Positions 8,852-18,433 of a DNA stretch of 64,000 nt are shown piece by piece. The first letter of the stretch is position 1. Each line of letters starts with the position of its first letter. Made by a program: the position numbers and the translations under genes. Below the pieces are notes generated by a model. It worked only from the letters and a program-made list of their open reading frames with translations. It searched no databases and was not told the DNA's origin. The DNA is taken from NCBI RefSeq assembly GCF_013410565.1, contig NZ_JACCFO010000001.1:2852001-2916000 (forward strand). The letters run 5' to 3'. The DNA comes from Streptomonospora nanhaiensis. GTDB lineage: Bacteria; Actinomycetota; Actinomycetes; Streptosporangiales; Streptosporangiaceae.

Positions 8852-10049
8852 TCAGGGCCGGGGTGCGGGGCGGGGGTAGTCGGGCAGCTCGCCGGCGGTG
8901 GCGAAGGCGTCGGTGCTCTTCAGCAGCAGGCGGGTGAGCCGGGGTGAGGCGAACATCCGCTCGCGCAGCCAGAGGCCCATCGCGGTGGAGGGCGCCAGGA
9001 ACGTGCTGGCGTTGCCCGTGCGGGCCGGGGCGGCGTGCCGGCGCATCAGCGCGCCGCAACGGGCGAACGCGGCGGTGTGGTCGCCGTCGGCGGCGGCCAG
9101 TTCGCCGGCCAGCACGCAGGCTGCGCCGATCACGGCCAGGCCGGTGCCGAACCCGGCCAAGGTGTTGCCGAACGCGGCGTCGCCCAGCAGCGCGACGCGG
9201 CCGCGCGTGTAGGAGGGCATCTGCACGCGGCTGATGGAGTCGACGAACAGGTCGTCGGCGCGCAGCGCCCGCTCCACCAGGTCTGCCACGGGTTCGGCGG
9301 CGTTTGCGAACGCGGCGGCCAGGAGGCGCCGCCGGTCGGCGTCGTCGGCGCGCCCGGCGGGCGGGGGGTCGGCGGCGAACACGAACATGGCACTCGTTCC
9401 GCCGTAGACGGCGGTGCGGCCGGGCGTGCTGCGCATCAGCGCGACCAGGGGGCCACCGGGGGCGGGCGCGGGCGCGGGTAGGGGTGGGCCGTCCTCGGGC
9501 AGGGTGGCGATGGCGTAGTGGGCGCCCAGGTAGCGGACGTGGCGCTCCTCCGGGCCGAAGGCCAGGGCGCGGGTGCGGGAGTGGATGCCGTCGGCGCCCA
9601 CGACCAGGTCGAAGGTGTGCTCGGCGCCGCTGTCGAAGACGGCGCGCACACCGCCGGCCTCCTCGCGGAGCGCGGCGAGGGAGTCGCCGAAGCGGTAGTC
9701 GCAGTGGGGGGGCGGTGGCGGCGTGGAGGATGCGCACCAGGTCGCCCCGGACGATCTCCACGTCGCCGCCGGTGAACTCCGCGGGAATGCGGGCGCGCTC
9801 GCGGCCGCGGGCGTCGACCATGACGGTGTCGGTGCCCCCGGTCTGATGAGCGCGCACCTCCTCCAGCAGGCCCATGCGGCGCAACACGGCCAACTGCGTG
9901 GCCCCCTTGAAGTCGACGGCCTGGCCGCCGGGTCGCGGACCGGGGGCGCGCTCGACCACGGTGACACGGTGGCCGTAGCGGACGAGCCAGTGGGCGAGAG
10001 CGGGGCCGGCTATCCCAGCGCCGGAGATGAGGATGTTGAGGGAGCGCAC
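8852..10049 (-). pseudogene. FAD-dependent monooxygenase, frameshifted
   Basis: A PheA/TetX-like class A flavoprotein in two frames. The N-terminal part from the GTG at 10049 (GGAGG six bases upstream) has LNILISGAGIAGPALAHWL and continues to LVRILHAATAP. The rest, starting HCDYRFGDSL and including VVGADGIHSRTR, the DG motif, and VALLGDAAFGNTLAGFGTG for FAD binding, is in another frame to the stop at 8852. The switch is in a run of seven G (9706-9712 on the plus strand), where six would restore a 398-residue protein. Either a real mutation, a phase-variable tract or a sequencing error. It is divergent from a TetR repressor across a symmetrical operator, the usual arrangement for such enzymes. 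Confidence 0.85.
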
Positions 10050-10073
10050 GGCGCACCTCCGCGATAACGACAA

Positions 10074-10108
10074 TAGTGTCCACCAGAAACGGTTTCCAGT
10101 GGACACCA
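10074..10108. promoter_or_regulatory. TetR-type operator between monooxygenase and regulator
   Basis: A 35-bp near-palindrome: outer arms TAGTGTCCAC (10074-10083) and GTGGACACCA (10099-10108) match at nine of ten positions, and a perfect inner GAAACGGTTTC sits at the centre. A third related half-site, TGGTAGACAC, follows at 10117-10126. It covers the divergent promoters, so the TetR protein probably represses both genes. Confidence 0.7.
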
Positions 10109-10167
10109 TTAGTATCTGGTAGACACGGTTTTCGCAAGGCCGAACGGCACAGACGTGAGGAGCACCC

Positions 10168-10950
10168 ATGGCGCCCGACCACGGCGGTCCCCGGAAGCCG
10201 CCCGCCCCCGGCGACTCCCTCCCGGCGGCCGAGCGCACCGCCGGCGTGCTGTGGGACGATCCCGCGCAGCCGCGCCGGGGCCCCAAGCCCTCACTCAGCC
10301 GCGCCGCCGTCGTGGCGGCGGGGATCTCGCTGGCCGACGCCGAAGGGCTCGCGGCGCTGTCCATGCAGCGGGTGGCCGACGCCCTGGGCTACACGAAAAT
10401 GTCTCTGTACCGGTACGCGCCGGGGCGTGCGGAGCTGATCGCGCTCATGGTCGAGGAGGCGGTCGGCCCCCCGCCCGACCTGGCCGCCGAGCCGCCGGGG
10501 TGGCGCCCGCGCCTGCGCGCCTGGGCGTCGGCCCTGCTGCCGCGCCTGAGCGCGCACCCGTGGGCGGTAGAGGCGTCGACGGGCCCTCGGGTGATGGGAC
10601 CCAACGAACTGGCCTGGTTGGAGGCCGGGCTGGCGGCCATGCGGGGCACCGGCCTCACCGGGGCCGAACGGCTGGACGCGGCCGTGCTGCTGCTCGGGCA
10701 CGTGCGGGGCATCGCCCAGCAGGGCGCCGCCGCGCCGGGCGGGGACGGGGGTGCGGGCGCGGTCGAGGGCGAACTGGGCCGGGTGATGGCGGGGGTGCTG
10801 CGCCGCCGGGGCGGCGACTTCCCCGAGGCGGCGGCCGCCTTCGCCGAGGCGGCCGCCGGGACCGGTCAGGACCGCGCACTGGAGTTCGGCCTGGAGCGCA
10901 TTCTGGACGGACTGGCTGTGCTGGTGCGGGAGCGCACCGGCGAGGGGTGA
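10168..10950 (+). CDS. TetR-family transcriptional repressor
   Basis: 260 residues. The helix-turn-helix is at about 47-90 (LSRAAVVAAGISLADAEGLA, then MQRVADALGYTKMSLYRYAP), a clear TetR DNA-binding domain. The C-terminal half resembles TetR_C of the tetracycline-repressor type, with an alanine-rich tail. The N-terminal 45 residues are a proline-rich extension. ATG at 10168 with GAGGAG upstream. It faces the frameshifted FAD monooxygenase across a palindromic operator and probably senses that enzyme's substrate. Convergent with the following kinase-like gene. Confidence 0.9.
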   Translation: MAPDHGGPRKPPAPGDSLPAAERTAGVLWDDPAQPRRGPKPSLSRAAVVAAGISLADAEGLAALSMQRVADALGYTKMSLYRYAPGRAELIALMVEEAVGPPPDLAAEPPGWRPRLRAWASALLPRLSAHPWAVEASTGPRVMGPNELAWLEAGLAAMRGTGLTGAERLDAAVLLLGHVRGIAQQGAAAPGGDGGAGAVEGELGRVMAGVLRRRGGDFPEAAAAFAEAAAGTGQDRALEFGLERILDGLAVLVRERTGEG

Positions 10951-10987
10951 GCGGCGCGCGGGTGGGGGCGGGAGGCGGAGCAGGGGA

Positions 10988-12028
10988 TCAGCGCAGACGG
11001 GCGTCCAAGGCGGCGGTGATCTCGTGCGCCGCGCGGGTGCGGCGGCCGTCGGCGTCGGCGGGGGTGCCCCGCAGGCCGCGGTGGTACAGCGACGTGGTGA
11101 ACCGCTCGAACACCTCCCAGGCGTCGCGGCGGGCGCGCAGGTCGGGCAGGTCGACGCCGTGGCCGGCGGCCTCGGCCGCCTCGGCGTAGGCGCGCAGCAG
11201 CACCTCCACCCGGTCCTCGTCCAGCGGGACGTACCACGGCGGCGCGGCCACGGTGCCGCCCAGGTAGGCCAGGTCCTGGGCGGGGTCGCCGATCTCGGCC
11301 CACTCCCAGTCCACGTACCGGGGGGTGCCGCCGTCCACCAGGATGTTGCCCGGCACCAGGTCGCCGTGGACGAGCGCGAAGCGGCGCAGCCGGGAGAACG
11401 CCGGCGCTGCCCGCTCGACGCGGGCGGCCACGCGCGGCAGCAGGCGCGCGACATCCGGCTCGGCGAAGACCTCGGGGCGGGTGCGCCGCCACCACCGCAG
11501 GCTGCCCTGGAGGCGGTCGGTGAGCCGCAGGCGGGCGCCGCGCCGGGGCGCGGGGGCGGTGACCTCGCCGCAGCCGGTGTGGGCGCGGGCGTGCAGGGCG
11601 GCCAGTTGGCGCGCGTGCGCGGTGAGCAGGGCGGTGTCCCACTCCCGGTGCCCCACCGGCCGGCCCGGCACCAGGGAGGTCGCCATGTAGGGCGCGCCGA
11701 GCACGTCGGCGTCCAGTTGCAGGCGCAGCGGCCGGGGGCCGAGCCCCGGCGGCGCCGCCTTCAGCGCGGCGAACTCCTCGCCCATGGCGCGCGGAAGCTC
11801 GGTGAGGGGGCGGCGCAGGACGCGCACGACGACGGGCTCGGGCGCGGCCGCACCGGGCCCGGGCGGCCCCACCGCCACCCGCCAGGCCGTGTAGCTCTCG
11901 CCGCGGCCCAGCGGTGCGACCTCGACCCGCGCCGAGTCGGGAGGGGCGGCGGGCAGTCCCACGAGGGTCGGCGCGGTACGGGCCAGGTAGGCGAGGCGCC
12001 GGCCCTGGCGGGCAAGGGCGGAGTCCAC
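10988..12028 (-). CDS. APH-like phosphotransferase family protein
   Basis: 346 residues with the aminoglycoside-phosphotransferase/choline-kinase fold: an N-lobe opening VEVAPLGRGESYTAW, the Brenner catalytic loop LVHGDLVPGNILV near residue 220 with its Asp and Asn, and the Mg-binding VDWEWAEIGDPAQDLAYL. These enzymes use ATP to phosphorylate small hydroxyl compounds. The substrate is unknown: it could be an antibiotic, a sugar or an amino alcohol. It stands alone between a convergent TetR gene and a divergent hypothetical gene. Confidence 0.85.
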   Translation of the reverse strand: MDSALARQGRRLAYLARTAPTLVGLPAAPPDSARVEVAPLGRGESYTAWRVAVGPPGPGAAAPEPVVVRVLRRPLTELPRAMGEEFAALKAAPPGLGPRPLRLQLDADVLGAPYMATSLVPGRPVGHREWDTALLTAHARQLAALHARAHTGCGEVTAPAPRRGARLRLTDRLQGSLRWWRRTRPEVFAEPDVARLLPRVAARVERAAPAFSRLRRFALVHGDLVPGNILVDGGTPRYVDWEWAEIGDPAQDLAYLGGTVAAPPWYVPLDEDRVEVLLRAYAEAAEAAGHGVDLPDLRARRDAWEVFERFTTSLYHRGLRGTPADADGRRTRAAHEITAALDARLR

Positions 12029-12188
12029 GTGGTCGGTCCCTCCCCGGTGCGCGGCGGCCGGACCGGTTTCCGGGGCTCGCCCTCAGATGTCCCGGTTCCC
12101 CGGGGGACGGCGGCCGAATCCCCGGCGGCGGCGCGTCCGGGCGGGGTCTGGGACCCTGGAACGGCACGGAGAGCGCGAAGGAGGACCG

Positions 12189-13382
12189 ATGGACCGCATG
12201 CGGCGGGCGGGCGATCTCAAGGTGGAACTGCTGGAGTTCGGGCTGGAGCCGCGGTTCGCGGCCGAGCGGGACGCGGTCCTGGCCGACGCCTCGGACGAGA
12301 CCGCCGAGGACGGCGCGGTGGCCTCCCAGCTGATCGACTCCTTCCTGCTGGAGCACGAACTGGCGGGCGGCGGCACCGTGCTCGACCGCTTCCTCGCCGC
12401 GCGCCCCGACCTCGGCGACGAGGACCGCGCGATGCTGCTGTCCTGGCGCGACCCCGTGGAGGGCGTCTTCCGGGTCGACGCGCGCGAGGGCGCCGCGCTG
12501 GTCGCGTTCAACCTGGTCGACGAGCGGACCTACCGCATGCACTCCAACCTCGGCGAGGACGGCAGCGCCGCCGTGGCGGTCGGGGACTTCCTGGTCACCC
12601 GCCTGGTGCCCGTGGGCGAGGACTGGATGATCAGCGGCGAGCCGGTCGCCTTCGCGGCCGAGGACGCCGCCGACGTCTACGAGATCGCCGAGGAACTGGC
12701 CTGGCACCATCCCGAGCAGGTGTTCCGCAACCCCGAGAAGCTGGCCGAGGGCTGGCGGCTGCAGGCCGAGCACCGGGCGTCCTTCATCGAGCTGTTCGGG
12801 TCCGACGAGGTCGTCGTGCCGGCCGCGGAGCTGGCCGACCGGCTGGAGGAGCTGGACCGGCACCACTACGAGCGCACCCGCGAACCCGGCGACCCCGAGT
12901 GGGCCGAGGTGGCGGGCGAGGGCGGCAGCCGGGCGGACCTGCGCGTGGAGGAATGGGAGGAGGCGGAGACGGCCGGGCTCGTCTACGACCCCGAGGAGGG
13001 GCTGGGCGTCTACGCCGACTTCGGGCTCGCCGAGGAGGCGTTCGCCGACCCGGACCTGGTGGTGAAGCGCCGGTACCGCGAGGTCATCAGCATGTACGTG
13101 CGCGACGCGACCATTCCGCCGGTGCCGGTCCGGCGCCTGGCGGCGCGCGACACCGCAAAGGCCGACCGGGTGTTCCGCACGCTGCTGAACAAGCCGCGCT
13201 TCTCCTGGGAGCGCGACGGCGAGGACCTGCTGCGCCGCTACAAGCCCGAGCACTACGCGCACCCGCCGCTGCCGCTGATGATGCCGCCGCCCGGCTACGC
13301 ATCGGCCGGCGAGGACGGCGGGGGCGGCGTGTCCGCTCCGGCCGCGCGCGCCGGAGGCCCGGCGGGCGCCGGGGACTTTTGA
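12189..13382 (+). CDS. acidic cytoplasmic protein of unknown function
   Basis: 397 residues from the ATG at 12189, which has AAGGAGG five to six bases upstream; a longer frame from 12087 lacks such a site. The protein is acidic with no signal or membrane segment. It contains WRDPVEGVFRVDAREGAALV and AVGDFLVTRLVPVGEDWMISG, a small beta-rich domain like those in SEC-C-linked actinobacterial proteins, then a helical part with EELDRHHYERTREPGDPEWAE. The C-terminus is low-complexity Gly/Ala/Pro. I do not recognise a function. Confidence 0.8.
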   Translation: MDRMRRAGDLKVELLEFGLEPRFAAERDAVLADASDETAEDGAVASQLIDSFLLEHELAGGGTVLDRFLAARPDLGDEDRAMLLSWRDPVEGVFRVDAREGAALVAFNLVDERTYRMHSNLGEDGSAAVAVGDFLVTRLVPVGEDWMISGEPVAFAAEDAADVYEIAEELAWHHPEQVFRNPEKLAEGWRLQAEHRASFIELFGSDEVVVPAAELADRLEELDRHHYERTREPGDPEWAEVAGEGGSRADLRVEEWEEAETAGLVYDPEEGLGVYADFGLAEEAFADPDLVVKRRYREVISMYVRDATIPPVPVRRLAARDTAKADRVFRTLLNKPRFSWERDGEDLLRRYKPEHYAHPPLPLMMPPPGYASAGEDGGGGVSAPAARAGGPAGAGDF

Positions 13383-13676
13383 ACCAGGCGCCGCGTCCCC
13401 TCGGTGCTCCTCCCTCCCCTCGCCGCCGCGTTCCCCGGCCGGCGTGCCGGCGATCACCGTGCCCGGCGATCTTTCGACGGCCCCGCGCCGGGTAGCGGCC
13501 GCCCCGTCGGCACACCGCCTTCCCGCGGCGGTCCCGGCCGGGGACGCGCCGGCCGGCTCCCCGCCACGCCCCGCCTCGCGCGGGCGCGCCCGGAGCCCGG
13601 CCCGCGCCCGGCGGGCCCGCCGTATCGGGCGGTGCGCCGGCGGGGCAGTCGGATCCACTCCAGGGGAGGACACACG

Positions 13677-14240
13677 ATGGGCGTCACGATCGGCGACGCG
13701 GCGGCACTGGCGGTGCGCGCCGGAATCGGGGCGACGGTCTTCGCCCACGGCACGCAGAAGCTGTTCGGCTGGTTCAACGGCGGCGGCCCCGAGGGCACCG
13801 CGCAGGCGTTCCACGGCATGGGCTACCGCCCGGGCCGCCCGATGGCGCTCACCGCCGGGGCGAGCGAGGCCGCGGGCGGCGCCGCGCTCGTGCTCGGCCT
13901 GGGCACGCCCGCCGCCGGCGCGGCCGTGGCCGGGACCATGGCCGTGGCCGCCGAACTGCACGCGCCCAACGGGTTCTTCAACACCGAGGGCGGCCTGGAG
14001 TACCCGGCGCTGATCGCGCTGACCGCGCTGTCGATCGCCGCGTCGGGGCCGGGCCGGCTCTCGCTGGACCACCTCACCGGCGGCGTCCTGGACCGGCCGT
14101 GGATGCGCGCGGCGGCCTGCGCCGCCGTGGTGCCGGCGGTGGCGCTCGTGGTCGCGCGCAAGCGCCGCCTGCTGGCCCGCGAGGCCGAGGCCGAGGCCGT
14201 CGTGGACGGCGACGGAGCCGACACCGAGGGCGCCGACTAG
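13677..14240 (+). CDS. DoxX-family membrane protein
   Basis: 187 residues. FAHGTQKLFGWFNGGGPEG and the following GYRPGRPMALTAGASEAAGG are diagnostic of the DoxX/YphA family, with four membrane spans. Members are redox-linked membrane proteins (some partner with sulphur or thiol-stress enzymes), but no reaction is established for this branch. The ATG at 13677 follows GGGGAGGACACACG. The C-terminal tail after residue 170 is acidic and probably cytoplasmic. It ends 4 nt from a convergent gene. Confidence 0.88.
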   Translation: MGVTIGDAAALAVRAGIGATVFAHGTQKLFGWFNGGGPEGTAQAFHGMGYRPGRPMALTAGASEAAGGAALVLGLGTPAAGAAVAGTMAVAAELHAPNGFFNTEGGLEYPALIALTALSIAASGPGRLSLDHLTGGVLDRPWMRAAACAAVVPAVALVVARKRRLLAREAEAEAVVDGDGADTEGAD

Positions 14241-14244
14241 GGCG

Positions 14245-14874
14245 CTAGGCGGCCCCGGACGCCCCGGTGCCGTCCTGCGCGCGGGGGCGGGTGCGCCGGT
14301 AGGCCACGGTCCCCGACAGCGCGGGCACCCAGCCCAGCATGAGTGTGAGGGCGGCGGTGCCGTAGGGCAGGACCGATCCCCCGAGAGCCGGTGCGGCGGA
14401 GACCGCGACCGCCGCCTGGACGGCGGTGCCGGCGGTGGGCGCACCGGTCGGCTCGGCGGTGGGCGCCGGGAGGGGTGCGCCGCCGGGCGCAAAGGTCGGC
14501 TCCGCGTGGCCCGAGGGCGGCGGCGCGGCGTGCGGCCCGCCCGCCGAGCCCTCCCCGGAGTCCTCCCAGGGCTGCGCGGTCTCCGCGCGCGCCGCCAGCT
14601 CGTTGGCCGCGAGCGCGGCCGCCGACTCGCCGACGGCCGACGCGAGCACGACCGCTCCCCACGCGAGCACGAAGACCGCGGCCGTGCCGGTGCGGCGGTC
14701 GAGCCCGCGCAGAACGGCGTAGACCAGCCCCGCCGTGGCCGGCATCGCCACGAGCCCGCCGACAGCGCCGGCCGTCAGGCCGGCGGCTCCCCATTCGGCG
14801 ACGTTGAGGAGCACCAGCGGCCCCGCCGGAACGAGCACGGCGGCGGCGATGACGTGGCGTCGTCGGGAATCCAT
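14245..14874 (-). CDS. membrane protein with Pro/Ala-rich linker
   Basis: 209 residues from the ATG at 14874. Three or so hydrophobic segments occur in the first 100 residues (VIAAAVLVPAGPLVLLNV, GAVGGLVAMPATAGLVYAVL, VFVLAWGAVVLASAVG). A low-complexity stretch rich in Pro, Gly and Ala follows, then a final span (YGTAALTLMLGWVPALSG) and a basic tail. I see no catalytic motif and recognise no family. The upstream Shine-Dalgarno is weak. Confidence 0.55.
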   Translation of the reverse strand: MDSRRRHVIAAAVLVPAGPLVLLNVAEWGAAGLTAGAVGGLVAMPATAGLVYAVLRGLDRRTGTAAVFVLAWGAVVLASAVGESAAALAANELAARAETAQPWEDSGEGSAGGPHAAPPPSGHAEPTFAPGGAPLPAPTAEPTGAPTAGTAVQAAVAVSAAPALGGSVLPYGTAALTLMLGWVPALSGTVAYRRTRPRAQDGTGASGAA

Positions 14875-15235
14875 GTCGGAGCACCCTAGCGGAGGCGGAC
14901 GAAAGGGGCGGTCCGGCGCGTTCGCGACCGCGTCGCCATTCCCCTCAAAAGGGATTACCACCAGATAACCGGATATCAAGCTCGAAAGTCGACATCCACC
15001 CCGCATGGGCGCACCGGACGCACCCGACCCACCGCCTCCTCGCGACAGCGCGCGAAAAACAACATCGCTGACCAGGAAAACCAATCAATTCCAAGAAATT
15101 ACAACCTGAAAGCCACACAAAACCCTGTTGCGAACCGTTCGTGTGTGGTTGACTGCGTCGCGCCACGTTGGTCGGCGCGGCCGGGCCCGGACCCCGCCCG
15201 GCCGTAGCCGCCGCCCGGGAACCCCAAGGAGACGC
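14875..15235. other. AT-richer divergent promoter region
   Basis: This 361-bp gap contains no convincing gene. From about 14938 to 15130 the base composition drops well below the surroundings, with A-rich tracts such as CCAATCAATTCCAAGAAATT. It probably holds promoters for both divergent genes, especially the secreted protein at 15236. CCCCTCAAAAGGG at 14942-14954 is a short palindrome. Confidence 0.4.
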
Positions 15236-15607
15236 ATGTCCGCTTTCCGCCGAGGTCTGGCCCTCACCTCGTCGTTGGCCGCCACCCTGCTCCTCGCCGC
15301 GGGCCTGTCGGTCGCCGCGGCCGCCCCGGCCTCCGCCGCCGCGGGGACCTTCCGGCTCTGCAACGTCGGCTCCGACTACTCCGCGTGGGCGGATTTCCCG
15401 GCCGGCCACTTCTCGACCTTCGTCGTCAACCCCGGCCAGTGCACCAGCGTGAGCACCAACGGGGGCGAGGACTTCTACGTGACCATCCAGAACTCCGGGG
15501 GGCGGATGAAGTCCACGACCTCCTACCACATCCCGGCCGGCCGGAACATGCAGTTCTCCACGGGCGGCACCTTCGCCGCTCCGCAGTTCCACCCGCAGGT
15601 CTACTGA
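15236..15607 (+). CDS. small secreted protein
   Basis: 123 residues from the ATG at 15236 with AAGGAG upstream. A Sec signal peptide (MSAFRRGLALTSS, then a hydrophobic core and APASAAA cleavage region) leaves a mature protein of about 88 residues with two cysteines (RLCNVG and GQCTSV), probably disulphide bonded. The mature part is rich in Ser, Thr, Gly and aromatic residues and looks like a small beta domain. Similar small secreted proteins are common in streptomycetes and Nocardiopsis, of unknown role. It has its own AT-rich promoter and a strong terminator. Confidence 0.8.
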   Translation: MSAFRRGLALTSSLAATLLLAAGLSVAAAAPASAAAGTFRLCNVGSDYSAWADFPAGHFSTFVVNPGQCTSVSTNGGEDFYVTIQNSGGRMKSTTSYHIPAGRNMQFSTGGTFAAPQFHPQVY

Positions 15608-15630
15608 GGGCGCCGCGCACCGCGCTCCCC

Positions 15631-15667
15631 CCGGGCCCGGGCCGCGCACCGCGCGGCCCGGGCCCGG
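15631..15667. terminator. strong terminator between convergent genes
   Basis: 17-bp perfect stem (15631-15647 with 15651-15667), 3-nt loop, followed by CGCTTTT. It ends the secreted-protein transcript and may also serve RNase HI on the other strand. Confidence 0.8.
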
Positions 15668-15700
15668 CGCTTTTCCGCGCCCGGCGCGATCCGGCGCGTG

Positions 15701-16192
15701 TCAGCCGGCGCGGGCCTCGTCGCGGCCGCGGCAGGCCAGGGCGTCGGCGCGCTCGTTGCCCGCGTCGCCGTTGTGGCCGCGCACCCAGCGCCACTCGATG
15801 TCGTGGCGGGCCGCGATCGCGTCCAGGCGCTGCCACAGGTCGGCGTTCTTCACCGGCTTCCTGTCGCGCGTGCGCCAGCCCGAGCGCTTCCAGCCGTGGA
15901 TCCACGACGTGATCCCGTTGCGCACGTAGGTGCTGTCGGTGTGCAGGCGCACCGACAGCGGACGCTTCAGCGCCTCCAGGGCCATGATGGCGGCCATCAG
16001 CTCCATGCGGTTGTTGGTCGTCCGCGCCTCGCCGCCGTACAGCTCCTTGTCGTGCTCGCCGTAGCGCAGCACCGCTCCCCATCCGCCCGGACCGGGGTTG
16101 CCCGAGCACGCGCCGTCGGTGTAGATCACCACCGAGCGCGTGGGCGACTCCTGCTCCGCGTCCGCCGCGCTCTGCTCTTCGCTTGTTCGCAC
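15701..16192 (-). CDS. rnhA: ribonuclease HI
   Basis: 163 residues from the GTG at 16192. It hydrolyses the RNA strand of RNA-DNA hybrids in the cytoplasm. All catalytic residues are visible: D26 in [21 protein letters not shown]64 in [11 protein letters not shown]86 in [13 protein letters not shown]140 in [15 protein letters not shown] and D150. The length is that of bacterial single-domain RNase HI; there is no N-terminal hybrid-binding domain and no C-terminal phosphatase domain. The start is uncertain by up to about 20 residues, since the first stretch is not conserved. Confidence 0.93.
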   Translation of the reverse strand: MRTSEEQSAADAEQESPTRSVVIYTDGACSGNPGPGGWGAVLRYGEHDKELYGGEARTTNNRMELMAAIMALEALKRPLSVRLHTDSTYVRNGITSWIHGWKRSGWRTRDRKPVKNADLWQRLDAIAARHDIEWRWVRGHNGDAGNERADALACRGRDEARAG

Positions 16193-16396
16193 GCCCGGAA
16201 ATCTATCGCCTGACCGGGCCTTCCCACGTCCGTCGACGGCCTCCGCCCACCGCCGCCGGCGACTCGGCGCGGATGGACCCGCCCGTACCGGGCAGCGGAA
16301 CCGTATGCGTGTTGTCCCCTCAGCGCCCGCCGCGACCGCGCGGGCCCCCCGCCCGTCCGCCGCCCCCGACCTCCGCACCGGCCGGCGGGGGCCGCG

Positions 16397-17317
16397 GTGA
16401 GCGGCGCGTGGATCGCCGCCGCCGTGGCCCTGGCCTCGGCGGTCTGCTACGGCACGGGCGCGGCCACACAGCGCCGCCTGGCCGCGCGGCTGGGCGGCCC
16501 CCTGGACCGGCGCATGGTCGGTGTCCTGATGCGGCAGCGGCTGTGGTGGTTCGCGGTCGCGCTGAACGGCGCGGGCGCGGCCCTGCACGTCGTCGTGCTC
16601 GCCTACGGCACCCTGATCGTCGTGCAGCCGCTGGGCACGCTGGCCCTGGTCTTCGCGCTGCCCTGGGCCGCCCGGTGGTCGGGGCGCCGGGTGTCGCGGC
16701 GGGAGTGGTGGGGCGCGCTGCTGACCGTCGCGGGCCTGAGCGTGCTGCTGGTGGCGGCGGCGTCCTCGGGGGAAGGGCGGCCGCTGGGCCCCTCCGGCGC
16801 CCTGCTCACGCTGGGCGCGGTGCTGCTGGCCGTGGCCGCGTTCGCCGCGGCGGGGCGGTTCGCCCGGCGGCCGCGGTGGCGCAGCGGCCTGTACGCCGCG
16901 GCCGCCGGGGCGGCGTTCGCGGGCGGGTCGGCCATGACCAAGGCCCTCACCGACACCGCCACCGCCCAGGGCGTGCTCGCGGCGGTGGCGCATCCGGCGC
17001 CCGCCGGGATCGCCGCCCTGGCCGCGGCGGGGGCGCTGCTGTCGCAGGCCGCCTACCGGGGCAGCGCGGTCGGCGCGCCGCTGGCCGTGATCAACCTGGC
17101 CAACCCGCTGTCGTCGGTGGTCGTCGGGCTGACGTTCCTCGGCGAGACCTACCAGGGCGGTGTGTGGGGCGTGGTGGTCGCCGCCGCGGCGGGGCTGGTG
17201 GCGATGCGCGGCGTGTTCCTGCTCGCCACCGTCGACCCCGACACGGGCGAGCCCGCCGGGCGGGCCGGGCGCGGGGAGCGGGCCGGGGCGGCCGGGCGCG
17301 CCACCGGGGACGGCTGA
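16397..17317 (+). CDS. DMT-superfamily transporter
   Basis: 306 residues, GTG start at 16397. About nine to ten membrane segments with the EamA-type pattern: [19 protein letters not shown] at the start, [19 protein letters not shown] in the fourth segment, and [20 protein letters not shown] near the end. DMT proteins export or import small metabolites and solutes; the substrate is unknown. A Gly/Ala/Arg-rich tail follows the last span. It is divergent from RNase HI and convergent with DUF817. Confidence 0.85.
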   Translation: MSGAWIAAAVALASAVCYGTGAATQRRLAARLGGPLDRRMVGVLMRQRLWWFAVALNGAGAALHVVVLAYGTLIVVQPLGTLALVFALPWAARWSGRRVSRREWWGALLTVAGLSVLLVAAASSGEGRPLGPSGALLTLGAVLLAVAAFAAAGRFARRPRWRSGLYAAAAGAAFAGGSAMTKALTDTATAQGVLAAVAHPAPAGIAALAAAGALLSQAAYRGSAVGAPLAVINLANPLSSVVVGLTFLGETYQGGVWGVVVAAAAGLVAMRGVFLLATVDPDTGEPAGRAGRGERAGAAGRATGDG

Positions 17318-17339
17318 GGCGCCGGGGCCACCGCGCGGC

Positions 17340-18161
17340 TCACCCCTGCGGGGTCTCGCGCCGCCCGTTGCGCCACGAGGCCACCAGCACGCAGGCCACC
17401 GTCACCAGCAGCGCCCACGCGCCGAACTTGGCGGGGTGCACCAGGTGCCACACGTCGGCCTGGTGGGGGTACTGCCACGCCCCCAGCAGGGTCGCGATGT
17501 TCTCGGCCACCCACAGGAAGAACCCGATGAGCACGAACGACACCGCGAGCGGCATGCGGTAGCGCACCGAACCGACCGTGAACCCCACCATCACGCCCCA
17601 CGTGGCGGCCACCATGGCCGCGGCCAGCGGCACGCGGAAGTCCGGCAGGAAGTGGTGGGTGAGGAAGTTGGCGTAGATCGCGGCGGCCACGACGGCGGTG
17701 GCGATCCGGCGGTAGCCCACGAACTCCAGGTCCAGCCGCCGCCAGGCGTGGCACACGTAACTGCCGACCGCCGCGTAGAGGAACCCGCTGTAGAGCGGCA
17801 CCCCGGCGATCTTGGTGAGGGCGTCCTCGGGATAGCTCCACGACCCCATGTGCACCTTCACCAGTTCGAACACCAGGCCCACCACGTGGAACCCGGCGAT
17901 GGCCAGCGCCTCGGTACCGGTCTCCAGGCGCACGGCCCAGAAGAGCAGCGTCAGCGCGATCCCGTAGAGCAGCAGCGCGTCGTAGCGGGCGATGGGCAGC
18001 GGCACGACCGACGACAGCGCCAGCCCGGCGAACAGGCACACCGCGAACAGGCAGGACAGCCCCTCCAGCCAGGCGAACCGCAGCAGCTGGGACGGCGAGA
18101 ACCAGTCGGCCGCCCGCGCCGCGCGCACGGCGGGACCGGCCGGAAGCGCCTCCGCGACCAT
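17340..18161 (-). CDS. DUF817 integral membrane protein
   Basis: 273 residues with about eight membrane spans. Characteristic DUF817 stretches include [56 protein letters not shown] and [20 protein letters not shown]. The family is conserved in proteobacteria and actinobacteria without an established function. ATG at 18161 with GGGGAGG eight bases upstream. Confidence 0.9.
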   Translation of the reverse strand: MVAEALPAGPAVRAARAADWFSPSQLLRFAWLEGLSCLFAVCLFAGLALSSVVPLPIARYDALLLYGIALTLLFWAVRLETGTEALAIAGFHVVGLVFELVKVHMGSWSYPEDALTKIAGVPLYSGFLYAAVGSYVCHAWRRLDLEFVGYRRIATAVVAAAIYANFLTHHFLPDFRVPLAAAMVAATWGVMVGFTVGSVRYRMPLAVSFVLIGFFLWVAENIATLLGAWQYPHQADVWHLVHPAKFGAWALLVTVACVLVASWRNGRRETPQG

Positions 18162-18433
18162 CCGCGCAACCTCCCCGGTGGGTGCCGGACGGGTCCCGGC
18201 GCCGGAGCGGCAGCGTACACCACCACCGGCCGGCCGTCGGGGGCCGCGGTGGCGCGCCGACGGCGGGAACGCCCTGGTGGCGGGCTGTCCGCACGCCCGT
18301 CCCGGCTCCGGCCGGCCGTCGGGCCGGCCCCACCGCGCGCACCGGCCCCAGGCCGCACGCCGGGCGGGGGCGCGCCGCTCCCCGCCCCCGCGCCGCCGCC
18401 GCCGACGGCGGCGGTCCGGCCGTCCGGCCCGAC

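Noticed and set aside
15128-15235. Upstream extension of the small secreted protein
   Set aside because: The open frame before 15236 contains charged residues that would ruin the signal peptide, and the binding site AAGGAG fits only the ATG at 15236.
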